Part shown: piece by piece, positions 32,979 through 42,251 of the stretch
Position numbering within the stretch: the first letter of the stretch is position 1
Layout: every line of letters starts with the position of its first letter
Assembly: GCF_005048155.1 (NCBI RefSeq)
Contig: NZ_SUMB01000002.1
Span: forward strand, 744,001-808,000
Direction: 5' to 3'
Length of the DNA: 64,000 nucleotides
From: Streptomyces piniterrae
GTDB taxonomy: Bacteria > Actinomycetota > Actinomycetes > Streptomycetales > Streptomycetaceae
Notes under the pieces: generated by a model
Seen by the model: the letters and a program-made list of their open reading frames with translations, nothing else
Databases searched by the model: none
Told to the model about the DNA's origin: nothing
Program-made: the position numbers and the translations under genes

Positions 32979-33974
32979 TCAGCCGAGGGTGATCTTGTCG
33001 ACCTTGGACTGGACGTAGGCGCGCGCCGTGACCGGCGGATATGCCACCCGGCCGGTCGGTGCGGGCAGTGAGTCGATGATGGTGTGCGGGTCGCAGTCGT
33101 AGAAGTAGACCAGCGACGTCAGCTCTTCGGTCGTGGCGTCGGCGGGCGGTGGCAGTACGCGGTGTCGGCCGGATCGCCAGCGGTCACCGGTCCACCGGGC
33201 CATCAGGTCACCGATGTTGATGGTGAGAGCCTCCGGATCGTAAGGGGCGTCCTCCCAGCCGCCTTCTTCTGTGTGGATCTGCAGGCCGCCCTTGCCCGAT
33301 TGGCGGTTCAGGACGGTGACCGTACCGAAGTCGGTGTGCGGGCCGACACGGAACTGGCCAGGCTTCGGCGCTCCGATGGTCTGCCTCGGGGGGTACCAGT
33401 TGAGGGTCAGAGTCCAGTCGGGGTGGGCGGTGTGACGGGTGAAGAAGTCCAACGGCTGTCCCAGCGCGGCGGCCAGCAGTGCCAACAGTTCGTCGGCGAG
33501 CACACGCATCCGCCGTGTGTAGTCCGCGACCAACGAGTGCAGCGATGGGACCTGGGGCGGCCAGGCCTCCGGCAGCAGCCGCTCGGCAGCGGTGTCGCTG
33601 GGGCTGGGGCTGGGGCTGGGGTTGGAGTTGGAGTTGGGGGTGGGGTTGGGGCCAACCGTCCAGGTCTCGACAAGGTCGGGCGGCGTCTCCGTGCCTTCCG
33701 CCCGGCCGGCGGCCACCGCCCCCGCGCCGCTCCAGCCGCGTCCTCCCGTCCGCCCCAGGAACGGTTCCTTGGCGTCGGCGGGCAGATGGAAGAACGTGCG
33801 GGCTGCCGTACGAAGGCTGTCGGGCAGGTCCGGGTGTATGCCATGACCAGTGACCAGCAAGAAGCCCGATCGCTGTAGTGCCTGGTCGACGGTGGTGGCG
33901 AGCTGGTCGCGGTCCGAGTGGCGATCTGCCCGCCACAGGGAGAGGTCGATCGTGGGAATTCTGGAAGCGCTCAT
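32979..33974 (-). CDS. Isopenicillin N synthase-like 2OG-Fe(II) oxygenase with altered RxS motif
   Basis: 331 residues; ATG 33974 has AGAGGGA about 4-10 bases upstream. The DIOX-N part is IPTIDLSLW to VTGHGI, and the iron ligands are His213, Asp215 (HTD) and His271. The R-x-S motif that normally binds 2-oxoglutarate or substrate carboxylate is LTS at 285-287, so the Arg is missing. A Pro/Ser/Asn repeat (109-127) interrupts the domain and comes from hexamer repeats at 33598-33651. Divergent from the Lrp-like regulator gene. Confidence 0.8.
   Translation of the reverse strand: MSASRIPTIDLSLWRADRHSDRDQLATTVDQALQRSGFLLVTGHGIHPDLPDSLRTAARTFFHLPADAKEPFLGRTGGRGWSGAGAVAAGRAEGTETPPDLVETWTVGPNPTPNSNSNPSPSPSPSDTAAERLLPEAWPPQVPSLHSLVADYTRRMRVLADELLALLAAALGQPLDFFTRHTAHPDWTLTLNWYPPRQTIGAPKPGQFRVGPHTDFGTVTVLNRQSGKGGLQIHTEEGGWEDAPYDPEALTINIGDLMARWTGDRWRSGRHRVLPPPADATTEELTSLVYFYDCDPHTIIDSLPAPTGRVAYPPVTARAYVQSKVDKITLG
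33598..33651 (+). repeat. Hexanucleotide repeat inside the oxygenase gene
   Basis: GGGGCT units followed by GGAGTT and GGGGTT variants, about nine in all, encode the Pro-Ser/Asn-Ser stretch of the oxygenase on the reverse strand. Copy-number changes here keep the reading frame. Confidence 0.8.
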
Positions 33975-34110
33975 GTTTCCCTCTGTTGCTGGTGTCCTGG
34001 CAGTTGTTGGCCTGTGCATGGTCGTCGCGGGAGTCGGTCCCACCCGAGCCATGCGCCTGGAAACGGGAGGATCAGGCGCGTCCAGGCGAGTAGCCGTCAG
34101 ATTCCGTCAG

Positions 34111-34143
34111 GTGAGGGGTGAGGGGTGAGGGGTGAGGGGTGAG
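34111..34143 (+). repeat. Heptanucleotide repeat GTGAGGG, about 4.7 copies
   Basis: It lies in the divergent gap between the oxygenase and the Lrp-like regulator genes, where promoters of both are expected. Slippage here could change promoter spacing. Confidence 0.85.
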
Positions 34144-34206
34144 AAGTCAGGGGCGGCATCTGGGATGTTGGACACCGGCGGTGCGGCACAGCAACGGGAG
34201 GTCACA

Positions 34207-35181
34207 TTGGTTTCGGTCACGCTCGACGCCCTGGACCGAGGTCTGCTCCAGGTCCTGCAACTCGACGGGCGGGCCGCGTTCAGTGGCATCGCCCGGCAGC
34301 TGGGCGTCTCGGAGCGGACCGTGGCCCGCCGCTACCGTCGGCTGTGCACACTGGGGCTGCGCATAGTCGGTCAGCCCGTCCCCCTCCGGCTGGGGATGAC
34401 CCGGTGGCTGCTGCGTATCCACTGCACCCCCGACGCCGCCGGTACCATCGCCGAGGCCCTGGCTCGCCGCCCCGACACCAGCTGGATCTCCCTCGCCTCC
34501 GGCGGCACCGAGCTCTACTGTGCCGTCACCGCCCGCACACCGCACGACCGTGACGCCCTGCTCCTGGACAAGCTGCCCCGCACCCCGCGTCTCGTCTCCG
34601 TCAGTGCACACTGTCTGCTGCGCCTCTTCACCGGCATCACCAGCACCTGGTACGCGTCCGGGCTCCCCTTCGGCCGCGCCCAAGAGACCGACGTCCTTCT
34701 CCCGGCAGCCGAACTCCACGAGCCCGTAGGCCCATTGACGCTGGACGCCACCGACCGCGCGCTCCTGGCCGCGCTGGCCAAGGACGGCCGTGCCGGCCTG
34801 CCCGAGCTCGCCGCGGCCACCAGCCGCTCAACGTCCAGCGTCCAACGCCACCTCGACCGTCTCAGGGCCGACGGCGCGTTGGGCTTCTCCGTGGACTTCG
34901 ACCCCCAGCACCTGGGCTACCAGATGATGACCCATCTCTGGCTACGGGTGGCTCCGGGTGAACTCTCGACGATCGGCACCACGTTGGCCGCCCACCCCGA
35001 AATCGCCTTCGCCGCCGCCACGACAGGTCCCCACAACCTGGTCGCCAGCGGTGTCTTCCGTGGCAGCGACGACCTCTACCACTACCTCGACCACCGAGTC
35101 GGCTCCCTCCCCGGCATCCAGGCCATCGAGACCGCTCCCATCCTCCGCGAGGTCAAACGACTCACCCCCGCGGTCGCGTAA
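34207..35181 (+). CDS. Lrp/AsnC regulator with two HTH units
   Basis: About 324 residues. There are two AsnC-type HTH units (LDALDRGLLQVLQLDGRAAF near the start and LDATDRALLAALAKDGRAGL near residue 180), each followed by a RAM/AsnC ligand-binding segment: a fused tandem Lrp. TTG 34207 is favoured because GGGAGG sits 5 bases upstream; ATG 34165 in the same frame is an alternative. It probably controls the divergent oxygenase gene or amino-acid metabolism. Confidence 0.82.
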   Translation: MVSVTLDALDRGLLQVLQLDGRAAFSGIARQLGVSERTVARRYRRLCTLGLRIVGQPVPLRLGMTRWLLRIHCTPDAAGTIAEALARRPDTSWISLASGGTELYCAVTARTPHDRDALLLDKLPRTPRLVSVSAHCLLRLFTGITSTWYASGLPFGRAQETDVLLPAAELHEPVGPLTLDATDRALLAALAKDGRAGLPELAAATSRSTSSVQRHLDRLRADGALGFSVDFDPQHLGYQMMTHLWLRVAPGELSTIGTTLAAHPEIAFAAATTGPHNLVASGVFRGSDDLYHYLDHRVGSLPGIQAIETAPILREVKRLTPAVA

Positions 35182-35198
35182 CGCTCACTTCCCCCAGT

Positions 35199-36353
35199 TC
35201 ACTTTCCCCAGTTCTTCCGGTACGCCGCGCGATAGCCCGGCGGATCCCATTCAGTGGCGCCGGCGCTGTTGGCGGCCGTGGCGATGTGCACCGGAGCGAT
35301 ATATCCGCTGGCGGGCTTTCCGGAGAAAGCCCGGTTGAACTCGTCGAGGATTTGCCAGCCCTGTTGGGAGAGCGGCTCGGGAACGGTGGCCGCCTGGAAC
35401 TGCCTGCTGTTGATGCGTTGGAAGGCAGAGGGATCGCCGTCGCCCGCGCCGATGTTGAAGGGGGCGGCATCGCCCTTCTTGCCCGCTGCGCGCAGGGCCG
35501 GGGCGGCGTCGGCGAAGTACACGTCGTTGATGGCGACGGAGTGGGTCCACTTGTCGGGGAAGCGGGAGAGGAGTGAGGAGACCTTCTGCGGAGTTCGGCT
35601 GCTCGAGTCGGAGATCGGGATGTTTTCCTCTGACAGAAGTTTCACGCCGGAGCAGGTGGCAAGTCCCTTCTTGATGAGTTCGGACTTGTTCTTGGCGAAC
35701 GGGATCGAGGCGTCGGTGAAGACCACGGTCCCGGCGCGGCCGTGGGAGTGCGTGATGATCCAGTCCGCGCTGATCTTCGCGACATCCTCGACCCTGGTGG
35801 TGATGTTGCTGAACAGTTCGGGGTCCTTGCTCGGACCGGGCGCGTCGACCGCGTGCCAGCCGATGAGCGGGATGTGTTGTGCATGGGCCTTTGCCACCTG
35901 TTGCGACGTCAGGTGGGGATCGAAGCCGCCGATGACGATGCCCGAGGGCCGGAGGGCGATGGCTTGACTGAACGCGGCCTGGATCCCGGCGGGGGTGCCT
36001 TCGCCGTCGATCACCCGGACGTTCCAACCGATGGCCTTCGCGGCTTCCTGCACGCCCTTGGCAGCGCCCGCGACACCGGGATTGGTCATGGTCTGCGCGA
36101 CGTAGACGATCTTCTTGCCGGAGACTGCCGTGGGGCCGCCGATGGGGCCGTGCCATGTGAAGTTGGTCTTCTCGGCCTGCCGGACGGCTGCTTTGGCTCT
36201 GGCCAGGACGGCGGGGCAGCCGGTCTTCTCCGGTCCCGCCGAGGAGCCGGTGCCGTTCGACGCGCCGTGCTGGCAGCCGAGGATCACGGTCGACGCCACT
36301 GCCACTGCCAGTGCGACTGCGCCGCCGAGGGCGGTCCTGCGGACAGCGGTCAT
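35199..36353 (-). CDS. Sugar ABC transporter substrate-binding lipoprotein
   Basis: 384 residues. It has a lipobox VILGC with Cys27 as the lipid-bearing residue, then a periplasmic-binding-protein type 1 domain (IVYVAQTMTNPGVAGAAKGVQEAAKAIGW pattern, GIVIGGFDP). The ribose/xylose-type family is clear, the ligand is not. The start overlaps the permease stop by 4 bases. It is the last gene of the three-gene importer operon and ends 18 bases from the convergent Lrp-like gene. Confidence 0.87.
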   Translation of the reverse strand: MTAVRRTALGGAVALAVAVASTVILGCQHGASNGTGSSAGPEKTGCPAVLARAKAAVRQAEKTNFTWHGPIGGPTAVSGKKIVYVAQTMTNPGVAGAAKGVQEAAKAIGWNVRVIDGEGTPAGIQAAFSQAIALRPSGIVIGGFDPHLTSQQVAKAHAQHIPLIGWHAVDAPGPSKDPELFSNITTRVEDVAKISADWIITHSHGRAGTVVFTDASIPFAKNKSELIKKGLATCSGVKLLSEENIPISDSSSRTPQKVSSLLSRFPDKWTHSVAINDVYFADAAPALRAAGKKGDAAPFNIGAGDGDPSAFQRINSRQFQAATVPEPLSQQGWQILDEFNRAFSGKPASGYIAPVHIATAANSAGATEWDPPGYRAAYRKNWGK

Positions 36354-37417
36354 GACGCGGCCTTGGACATCTCATGCGGTGTTCGCGGAGGCTCCGTCCG
36401 TCGCAGGCGCAGCTGCCGGCGCGCCGCATAGCCGGCCATGCCGACGGCGATGAGCAGGGTGACCCCGTTGAACAGCGGGGTGACCCAGAACTGGGCGCCG
36501 AACTGGCCGATACCGGCGAGGCCGATGGCGAGGACGGTGACGGCGACCAGGGTGCCCAGGGCGTTCGGGCGGCCGGGTCTGATCGCGGTGGAGCCGAGCA
36601 GCGCACCGACGAAGGCGGGCAGCAGGTAGTCCAGGCCGACGCTGGGGTTGCCGATGCGCTGCTGCGCGGCGAGCAGGACCCCGGCGATGCCGACGACCAG
36701 GCCCGACCCGGCGAAGGCATAGATGACGTAACGCCTGGTGGGGATGCCCACCAGGTCGGCGGTACGGGGGTTGGAGCCGATGACGTACAGGTACCGGCCG
36801 AGGGGCAGCCGTTCCAGGAGCAGCCACAGTACGGCGGTGAGGGCGAGGACGTAGAAGGCGGGCACCGGCAGGCCGAGGAACCTGGCGTCGTAGATGTCGG
36901 TGAAGGCGGCCGGCAGGCCGTGTGGGCCGGGGACGATGCGGGCCCCGTTGGTGATCCAGCCGGTGAGGGCGTACAGGATGCTGCCGGTGCCGAGGGTGGC
37001 GATGAAGGAGTCGATTCTCGCGAATTCGACGACGACACCGTTGAAGATGCCGAAGACCGTCCCGCCGAGGATCACCACGAGACAGGCAAGCGGCCAGGAC
37101 CAGGCTTCGTTGACGATGAGCTGCATCGTCATGACGTGCGCGAGGCCGAGGCCGTAGCCGATCGACAGGTCGAACTTGCGGGTGACGATGGGGATCATCG
37201 CGCCGAGCGCGAGGATGGCGGGGATCGACTGGTTGGACAGGACCGCGGAGATGTTGTCCAGGGTGGGAAAGGTGTCCGGCAGGGCGAGGGAGAAGGCCAG
37301 GAACAACAGGGCGGTGAGGGCCAGGAGGCCGTAGGCGCCGACAAGGTGCCCGATCCGGCGGGCCAGCGGGGAACGGGGGGAGCGCGGCGTCGTCATGTCG
37401 TCCCGGTGAGGCATCAT
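36350..37417 (-). CDS. Sugar ABC transporter permease (RbsC-like)
   Basis: About 355 residues with around ten membrane helices and the family's conserved loop GRYLYVIGSNPRTADLVGIP. Two starts are possible, ATG 37417 (overlapping the ATPase stop) and ATG 37396, because an 18-base segment containing the start region is duplicated 21 bases apart (37393-37410 and 37414-37431). It pairs with the adjacent ATPase and binding protein to import a pentose- or hexose-like sugar. Confidence 0.86.
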   Translation of the reverse strand: MMPHRDDMTTPRSPRSPLARRIGHLVGAYGLLALTALLFLAFSLALPDTFPTLDNISAVLSNQSIPAILALGAMIPIVTRKFDLSIGYGLGLAHVMTMQLIVNEAWSWPLACLVVILGGTVFGIFNGVVVEFARIDSFIATLGTGSILYALTGWITNGARIVPGPHGLPAAFTDIYDARFLGLPVPAFYVLALTAVLWLLLERLPLGRYLYVIGSNPRTADLVGIPTRRYVIYAFAGSGLVVGIAGVLLAAQQRIGNPSVGLDYLLPAFVGALLGSTAIRPGRPNALGTLVAVTVLAIGLAGIGQFGAQFWVTPLFNGVTLLIAVGMAGYAARRQLRLRRTEPPRTPHEMSKAAS

Positions 37418-37431
37418 GACGTCCCGGTGAG
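37393..37431 (+). repeat. Duplicated start region of the permease gene
   Basis: TCATGTCGTCCCGGTGAG and TCATGACGTCCCGGTGAG are 21 bases apart; each contains an in-frame ATG on the reverse strand preceded by the same context. Confidence 0.8.
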
Positions 37432-38943
37432 GGGGGCCATGGCCGACGAGGCGCGGGCGAGTCCGGGGACGGTGAGGGTTTCGCCGCTCAGCTCCACCGT
37501 CATCGCTCCGCGGACGAATACCAGGGCCCGATGGCACACATTGGCGACCTCCTCGAAGTCGGTGGAGATGAGCAGGACGGCGAGGCCGTCGGCCAGCGCG
37601 TCCTGGAGCAGGCGGTAGATCGAAGCCTTCGCGCCGACGTCCACGCCGGCGGTGGGCTCTTCGAGGATCAGCAGGCTGCGGCTCAGCCCGAGCCACCGGC
37701 CGACCATGACCTTCTGCTGGTTTCCGCCGGACAGGGTGGCGAACGGCGCCTCGCTGTCCTGGGGGTGCACCGCGAACCGCTTGACCAGGGCGGTGGCCTC
37801 GGCCCGCTCGCGCCGGGGGCCGATCCAGGTGAAGGCCGGCAGACCGCCGGCCCGGGGGTTGGCCAGGAAGTTCTCCCGTACGGTCAGTTCGGCGGCACAG
37901 CCCTCTTCCTGACGGTTGCTGGTCACGAAGCCGACTCCGGAATCGACGGCGGCTGCGACCGTGCTCGGTTTGTACGGCCGGCCGTTGAGGAGGGCCCGTC
38001 CGTCGACGAGGTGCCGAGCGCCGGCGAGAGCGCGGCCCAGTTCCATGTGTCCGGCGCCGGTGAGGCCGACCATGCCGAGGACCTCACCGGCGCGCAGTTC
38101 CAGGCTGACCGGTGCCGTGTTCTCGGTTCGTACGCCGTCGAGGCTGAGCACGGCCGGGCCCGCGGGCGGGGCGAACCGGTAGCCGCGCGGGTGGCGGCCC
38201 ACGATGTCGTGCACGAGCCGGGTGGGGCTGTAGTCGGCGAGCGGGCCCTGGCTGATGAGGCGGCCGTCGCGCAGGACGGCGAAGACGTCGGCGACCTTGT
38301 ACACCTCGTCGAGCCGGTGGGTGACGTGGACGATGGCATGCCCCTGGTCGCGCAGGGTGTGCAGGACGTCGAAGAGGCGGGCGCAGTCCGCCGCGGGGAG
38401 GCTGGCGGTCGGCTCGTCGAGGACGATGAGTTCGGCCTGTGTGGACAGTGCGCGGGCGATGGCCACCAGAGAGCGTTCGGCGCGCGGGAGGTCGGCGAGG
38501 GTGGTGCGCGGGTCGAGGTGCGCGGCGACGATGGCCAGCGCCTCGGCGCATTGTTCGCGGGTCTTTCGCCAGGACAGCAGCCCTGCGCGGCGGGGATAGC
38601 CGGTGCCCAGCGCGATGTTTTCGGCGACGGTCATCCACTCGACCAGTCCCAGGTCCTGATGGATGAAGGACATGCTGCGGGCGGCCGCCTCGGTGCCGAG
38701 CGGGTGCCCGGCGACCGACACCTCGCCCTCGTCCGCGTGGTGCACGCCGGCGAGCACCTTGATGAGGGTGGACTTTCCGGCGCCGTTGGGACCGAGCAGG
38801 GCGAGGATGCTGCCGGAGTTGATGTCGAGGTCGACGGCGTCCAGCGCGAGGGTGCCGCCGAACCGCTTGCTGAGACCTCGCATGCGGACGAGAGGCGCGG
38901 GGCCGTGGCGCGGGGGAGGGGGGAATTCAGGAGGGTCATGCAC
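37414..38943 (-). CDS. Sugar ABC transporter ATP-binding protein with two ATPase domains (RbsA-like)
   Basis: 509 residues. In domain 1 the Walker A is GPNGAGKST (51-59) with Walker B LIVLDEPTAS. Its signature is degenerate (LPRAERSLVAIARAL). Domain 2 has the signature LSGGNQQK and LILEEPTAGVDVGAK, but its Walker A is poor (GLTGAGHMEL in place of GxxGxGKS/T), as is usual for the second half of RbsA-like proteins. GTG 38943 with GGAG about 8 bases upstream is the chosen start. First gene of the operon. Confidence 0.86.
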   Translation of the reverse strand: MHDPPEFPPPPRHGPAPLVRMRGLSKRFGGTLALDAVDLDINSGSILALLGPNGAGKSTLIKVLAGVHHADEGEVSVAGHPLGTEAAARSMSFIHQDLGLVEWMTVAENIALGTGYPRRAGLLSWRKTREQCAEALAIVAAHLDPRTTLADLPRAERSLVAIARALSTQAELIVLDEPTASLPAADCARLFDVLHTLRDQGHAIVHVTHRLDEVYKVADVFAVLRDGRLISQGPLADYSPTRLVHDIVGRHPRGYRFAPPAGPAVLSLDGVRTENTAPVSLELRAGEVLGMVGLTGAGHMELGRALAGARHLVDGRALLNGRPYKPSTVAAAVDSGVGFVTSNRQEEGCAAELTVRENFLANPRAGGLPAFTWIGPRRERAEATALVKRFAVHPQDSEAPFATLSGGNQQKVMVGRWLGLSRSLLILEEPTAGVDVGAKASIYRLLQDALADGLAVLLISTDFEEVANVCHRALVFVRGAMTVELSGETLTVPGLARASSAMAPLTGTS

Positions 38944-39138
38944 AGACTTCTCCGGAGGTCGGCCTCTTGGTTCTTCCGAGTTCTGTCCGAGTTTCGTCCG
39001 GGGTCTTCCGGCGGTCTTCCGGGGGCTTTCCGAGTCTTTCCGGCCGAATCGGCAATGCTGCACCTGTTGTCGCCCAGCACCCGCCATCACGTTTCCGTCA
39101 TGCTACGGCCCCTTTTGGCTCCCAGGCCTGATAGGCCA
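38944..39138. repeat. Promoter region of the sugar importer with degenerate TTCCGG-type repeats
   Basis: From about 38947 to 39045 the strand is a run of 10-11 base units resembling GTCTTCCGGG and GAGTTTCGTCC. They might be regulator sites or decay of a simple repeat; no palindrome stands out. Confidence 0.45.
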
Positions 39139-42036
39139 TTAGATGGCGGGAATGTCGTCGAAATCCACTTCGACCGCGCCGGGTTTTCCGCCGGGCACTT
39201 CCAGAGCACACTCGGCCCATATGACCTTGCCGTCGGCGGTGTAGCGGGTGCCCCAGGCCTGGCTGAGTTGTGCCACGAGGAACAGGCCGCGGCCGCCCTC
39301 GTCGGTGGTGGCCGCATAGCGCAGGTGCGGGGCGGTGTTGCTGGTGTCGGAGACCTCGCAGATCAGCGTGCGGTCGTAGAGCAGCCGCACCCGGATGGGG
39401 CCGGTGCCGTAGCGAATGGCGTTGGTGACCAGCTCGCTGAGCAGCAGTTCGGTGGCGAAGGCCAGCTCGTCCAGCCCCCATGCGGCCAGTTGGCGGGTGA
39501 CGGCGGCGCGGACGCCCGAGACGAGCGCCGGGTCGGTGGGCAGCTCCCAGGTGGCGATGCGGTGTGCGTCGAGGGCATGAGTGCGGGCGACGAGCAGTGC
39601 GATGTCGTCGGCCGGGTGGTCGGGCACCACGGTTCGGAGAACCGCCTCACAGGTGTCCTCGGGTGGCCGGTTCGGGTGGGCCAGGGCGTGGCGCAGTTGG
39701 CCGAGGGCCGTGTCGAAGTCGCGCCGGCGGTCTTCGATGAGTCCGTCGGTGTAGAGGACGACCTGGCTGCCTTCGGGGAGGTGGAATTCGGCGGTCTCGA
39801 AGGGGAGTCCGCCCAGTCCCAGAGGCGGTCCTGCGGGCAGGTCGGGGAAGGTGACGAGGCCGTCCGGGCCGACGAGCGCGGGCGGCGGGTGGCCGGCCCG
39901 GGCCATCACGCACTGCTGCGAGGTGGGGTCGTAGATGGCGTACAGGCAGGTGGCGCCGATGATGCCGGTGCTGCTCCCGGAGGGATCCTCGCCGCCTTCG
40001 TCCCGGTCGAGGCGGCCCACCAGATTGTCGAGCTGGGTGAGGACTTCGTCCGGGCCGAGGTCCAGTTCGGCGAAGTTGCGTGCCGCGGTGCGCAGCCGGC
40101 CCATGGTCGCGGCGGCGTGCATCCCATGGCCGACGACGTCCCCGACGACGAGGGCGACACGGGTGCTGGAGAGGGGAATGACATCGAACCAGTCTCCGCC
40201 GACACCCGACTCGGCGGGCATGTAGCGGTAGGCGACCTCGACGGCGTTCTGCTCGGGGAAGCTGGTCGGCAGCAGGCTCCGCTGCAGAGCGAGGACCATG
40301 GTGTGTTCGCGCGTGTAGCGGCGGGCGTTGTCGATGCAGATGGCGGCGCGGGTGGCCAGTTCCTGGGCCAGCGAACGGTCGTCGTCTCCGAAGGGTGCGG
40401 GGTCCCGCGAGCGGTAGAAGCTCGCGATGCCCAGGGCGATACCGCGGGCGACGAGGGGGACGGCGATGAGGGAGTGGACGCTGTGTTCGAGGAGCCGCTG
40501 GGCATGCAGGGGATCCTGGGCGATCCAGCCCGTGGCGGTCCTGAGGTCGGGCTCCAGTACCGGCTGCCTGCTGGCCAGACAACGGACCTGGGGTGTGGTG
40601 GGACGGAGGTCGACCGGCTCACCGGCGGGGTAGAAGGGGCAGTCGTCGCGGATGCCGTGGACCACCGTGCGGTGGAGGCCGGTGCGCGGGTCGGTCGGCT
40701 CCTCGCCGCGCAGTACCGCCTCGGGAAGGTCGATGGTGACGAAGTCGGCCAGGCGCGGCACGGCCATCTCGGCGAGTTCCGTGGCGGTACGGCTCACGTC
40801 CAGGGTGGTGCCGATGCGGGTGCTGGCTTCGGACAGCAGCTCCAGACGGCGCCGGGCCGCCACCGCGAACGTCCCCACGCCCGGCTCTCCGACCAGCACC
40901 AGGCCGCTGGTCACCCGGTCGGCGGTACTGCTGGGGGTGCCGGGGCCGCCGGGCCTGTCGGGCTCTCGGGTCGTCGTGGTCGTCGTGGCCGTGCTGGTCG
41001 TCGAGGCGGTGGTGGCCGTCAGGCCGGGTGCGGCGCCGGGAAGGTGCCCCGGCAGCCGGACGGTGGGCGCAACGGGCTGCCGCGACGGGAGCCGGGGCGC
41101 CGCGCCGGCTTCGGCGGGGACGGCGAGGCGCTGACGAGAGGAGGGGAGGATCGCTTCGATGACGAGCCCCGCCACCCCGCAGGGGCTGGTCATCGGTCGG
41201 CTCAGCAGGGTGACCCGGCGGCCGCCGGGCAGCGATACTTCGACGGCGGCTCGCTGGCCCGAGGAGATCAGATCGGCGGCCGTCTCCTTGAGGATCATCT
41301 GGTCACGCCAGTCGAGTCCGCTCTCGGCGAGCTCGCCCGGCTGTCCGTCCGCCGTCGGATCGTCGGCCGACGTGCGGCGCCTGGCGTCGAGGTACGCCCT
41401 CAGCAGCGCGCGCTCCCGCGTGGAACTCTGCTCCAGCATCCGCCGTTCGATGGCGCCGGCCGCCCTGCGGATCACGGTGTTCAGCGTCAGGTCCGCGTCG
41501 GTGAGCGGAAAGCCGAGGCAAAGGATGCCTTCTATACGCCCACTGAGCAGGTCCCGGACGGGAATTGCGGCACACGCACTGGACTGGGAGCGTTCGGCGA
41601 AGTGCTCGGCGCCGTGCACGTTGACCAGTTGCCGTTCCGCGAGCGCCAGACCGATTCCGTTGGTCCCACCGAATTCCTCGGCGAACACGAAGCCCGGGAC
41701 GCTCTGGATCGCGGCCAGATGTCTGACCAGGGAGGCGTCGCCGAAACGGCGTTGCAGTACGGCGCCGCGCCCATCGGCAAGGGAGACGTTCATGTTCCGG
41801 CCGGCGAACATGGACTCCAGCCGGTCCAGTACGGGCTCGGCAGCGTGGACGAGCCGGCCGTGGAGATCGAGATCCTGGCGGTACGGAAGCTCGCATCCCT
41901 CCGGTGAGAGCCCCAGCGACCGGGAACGCTGCCAGGAACTCAGGATCGGGCCGCGCACCGTCCCCTCGACCGCTCCACCTTGCAGGAACTGCTCACGGGC
42001 GCGCGCGGGGCTGATGCTGTCTCCCACGAGCCCCAT
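39139..42036 (-). CDS. Multi-domain SpoIIE phosphatase with GAF domains and C-terminal RsbW-like kinase domain
   Basis: 965 residues from ATG 42036 (GGGAAG about 10-15 bases upstream). Order: an N-terminal sensor region like that of AcoR/DhaR activators (GPILSSWQRS, then FAEEFGGTNGIG), a Pro/Thr-rich linker with a run of Thr, a second GAF (about 430-590), a PP2C/SpoIIE domain (GGDWFDVIPL, VGDVVGHG, LYTDGLIED) and a HATPase_c anti-sigma domain (LLLSELVTNAIRYG). Typical of Streptomyces stress-signalling switches that join phosphatase and kinase in one chain. The signal sensed is unknown. Confidence 0.87.
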   Translation of the reverse strand: MGLVGDSISPARAREQFLQGGAVEGTVRGPILSSWQRSRSLGLSPEGCELPYRQDLDLHGRLVHAAEPVLDRLESMFAGRNMNVSLADGRGAVLQRRFGDASLVRHLAAIQSVPGFVFAEEFGGTNGIGLALAERQLVNVHGAEHFAERSQSSACAAIPVRDLLSGRIEGILCLGFPLTDADLTLNTVIRRAAGAIERRMLEQSSTRERALLRAYLDARRRTSADDPTADGQPGELAESGLDWRDQMILKETAADLISSGQRAAVEVSLPGGRRVTLLSRPMTSPCGVAGLVIEAILPSSRQRLAVPAEAGAAPRLPSRQPVAPTVRLPGHLPGAAPGLTATTASTTSTATTTTTTREPDRPGGPGTPSSTADRVTSGLVLVGEPGVGTFAVAARRRLELLSEASTRIGTTLDVSRTATELAEMAVPRLADFVTIDLPEAVLRGEEPTDPRTGLHRTVVHGIRDDCPFYPAGEPVDLRPTTPQVRCLASRQPVLEPDLRTATGWIAQDPLHAQRLLEHSVHSLIAVPLVARGIALGIASFYRSRDPAPFGDDDRSLAQELATRAAICIDNARRYTREHTMVLALQRSLLPTSFPEQNAVEVAYRYMPAESGVGGDWFDVIPLSSTRVALVVGDVVGHGMHAAATMGRLRTAARNFAELDLGPDEVLTQLDNLVGRLDRDEGGEDPSGSSTGIIGATCLYAIYDPTSQQCVMARAGHPPPALVGPDGLVTFPDLPAGPPLGLGGLPFETAEFHLPEGSQVVLYTDGLIEDRRRDFDTALGQLRHALAHPNRPPEDTCEAVLRTVVPDHPADDIALLVARTHALDAHRIATWELPTDPALVSGVRAAVTRQLAAWGLDELAFATELLLSELVTNAIRYGTGPIRVRLLYDRTLICEVSDTSNTAPHLRYAATTDEGGRGLFLVAQLSQAWGTRYTADGKVIWAECALEVPGGKPGAVEVDFDDIPAI

Positions 42037-42251
42037 CCCAATCACTTCCCGTATCGGCACGTGCCGCCATGGCCGCCCGTACGTCGGAGCAGCCGCACCG
42101 TTTGATCCAATTGTAGAGCTTTGCACTATTAACGGCACTTATCGTGGAGTGGCGCAGGCGGTCCGAGGTGCCTCGGCGCCCAGACGATCAAGGCGATGAC
42201 CTGGCCTTTTGACCGGACATTTGCCTCGGCCTTGCGGTGTGCTGTCGGCCG

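Noticed and set aside
37531..41907. A 1458-codon forward open frame antisense to the ABC ATPase and the large SpoIIE gene
   Set aside because: Very long antisense frames are expected in GC-rich coding DNA; its product is Gly/Val/Asp-rich without any domain, and the reverse-strand proteins have clear motifs.
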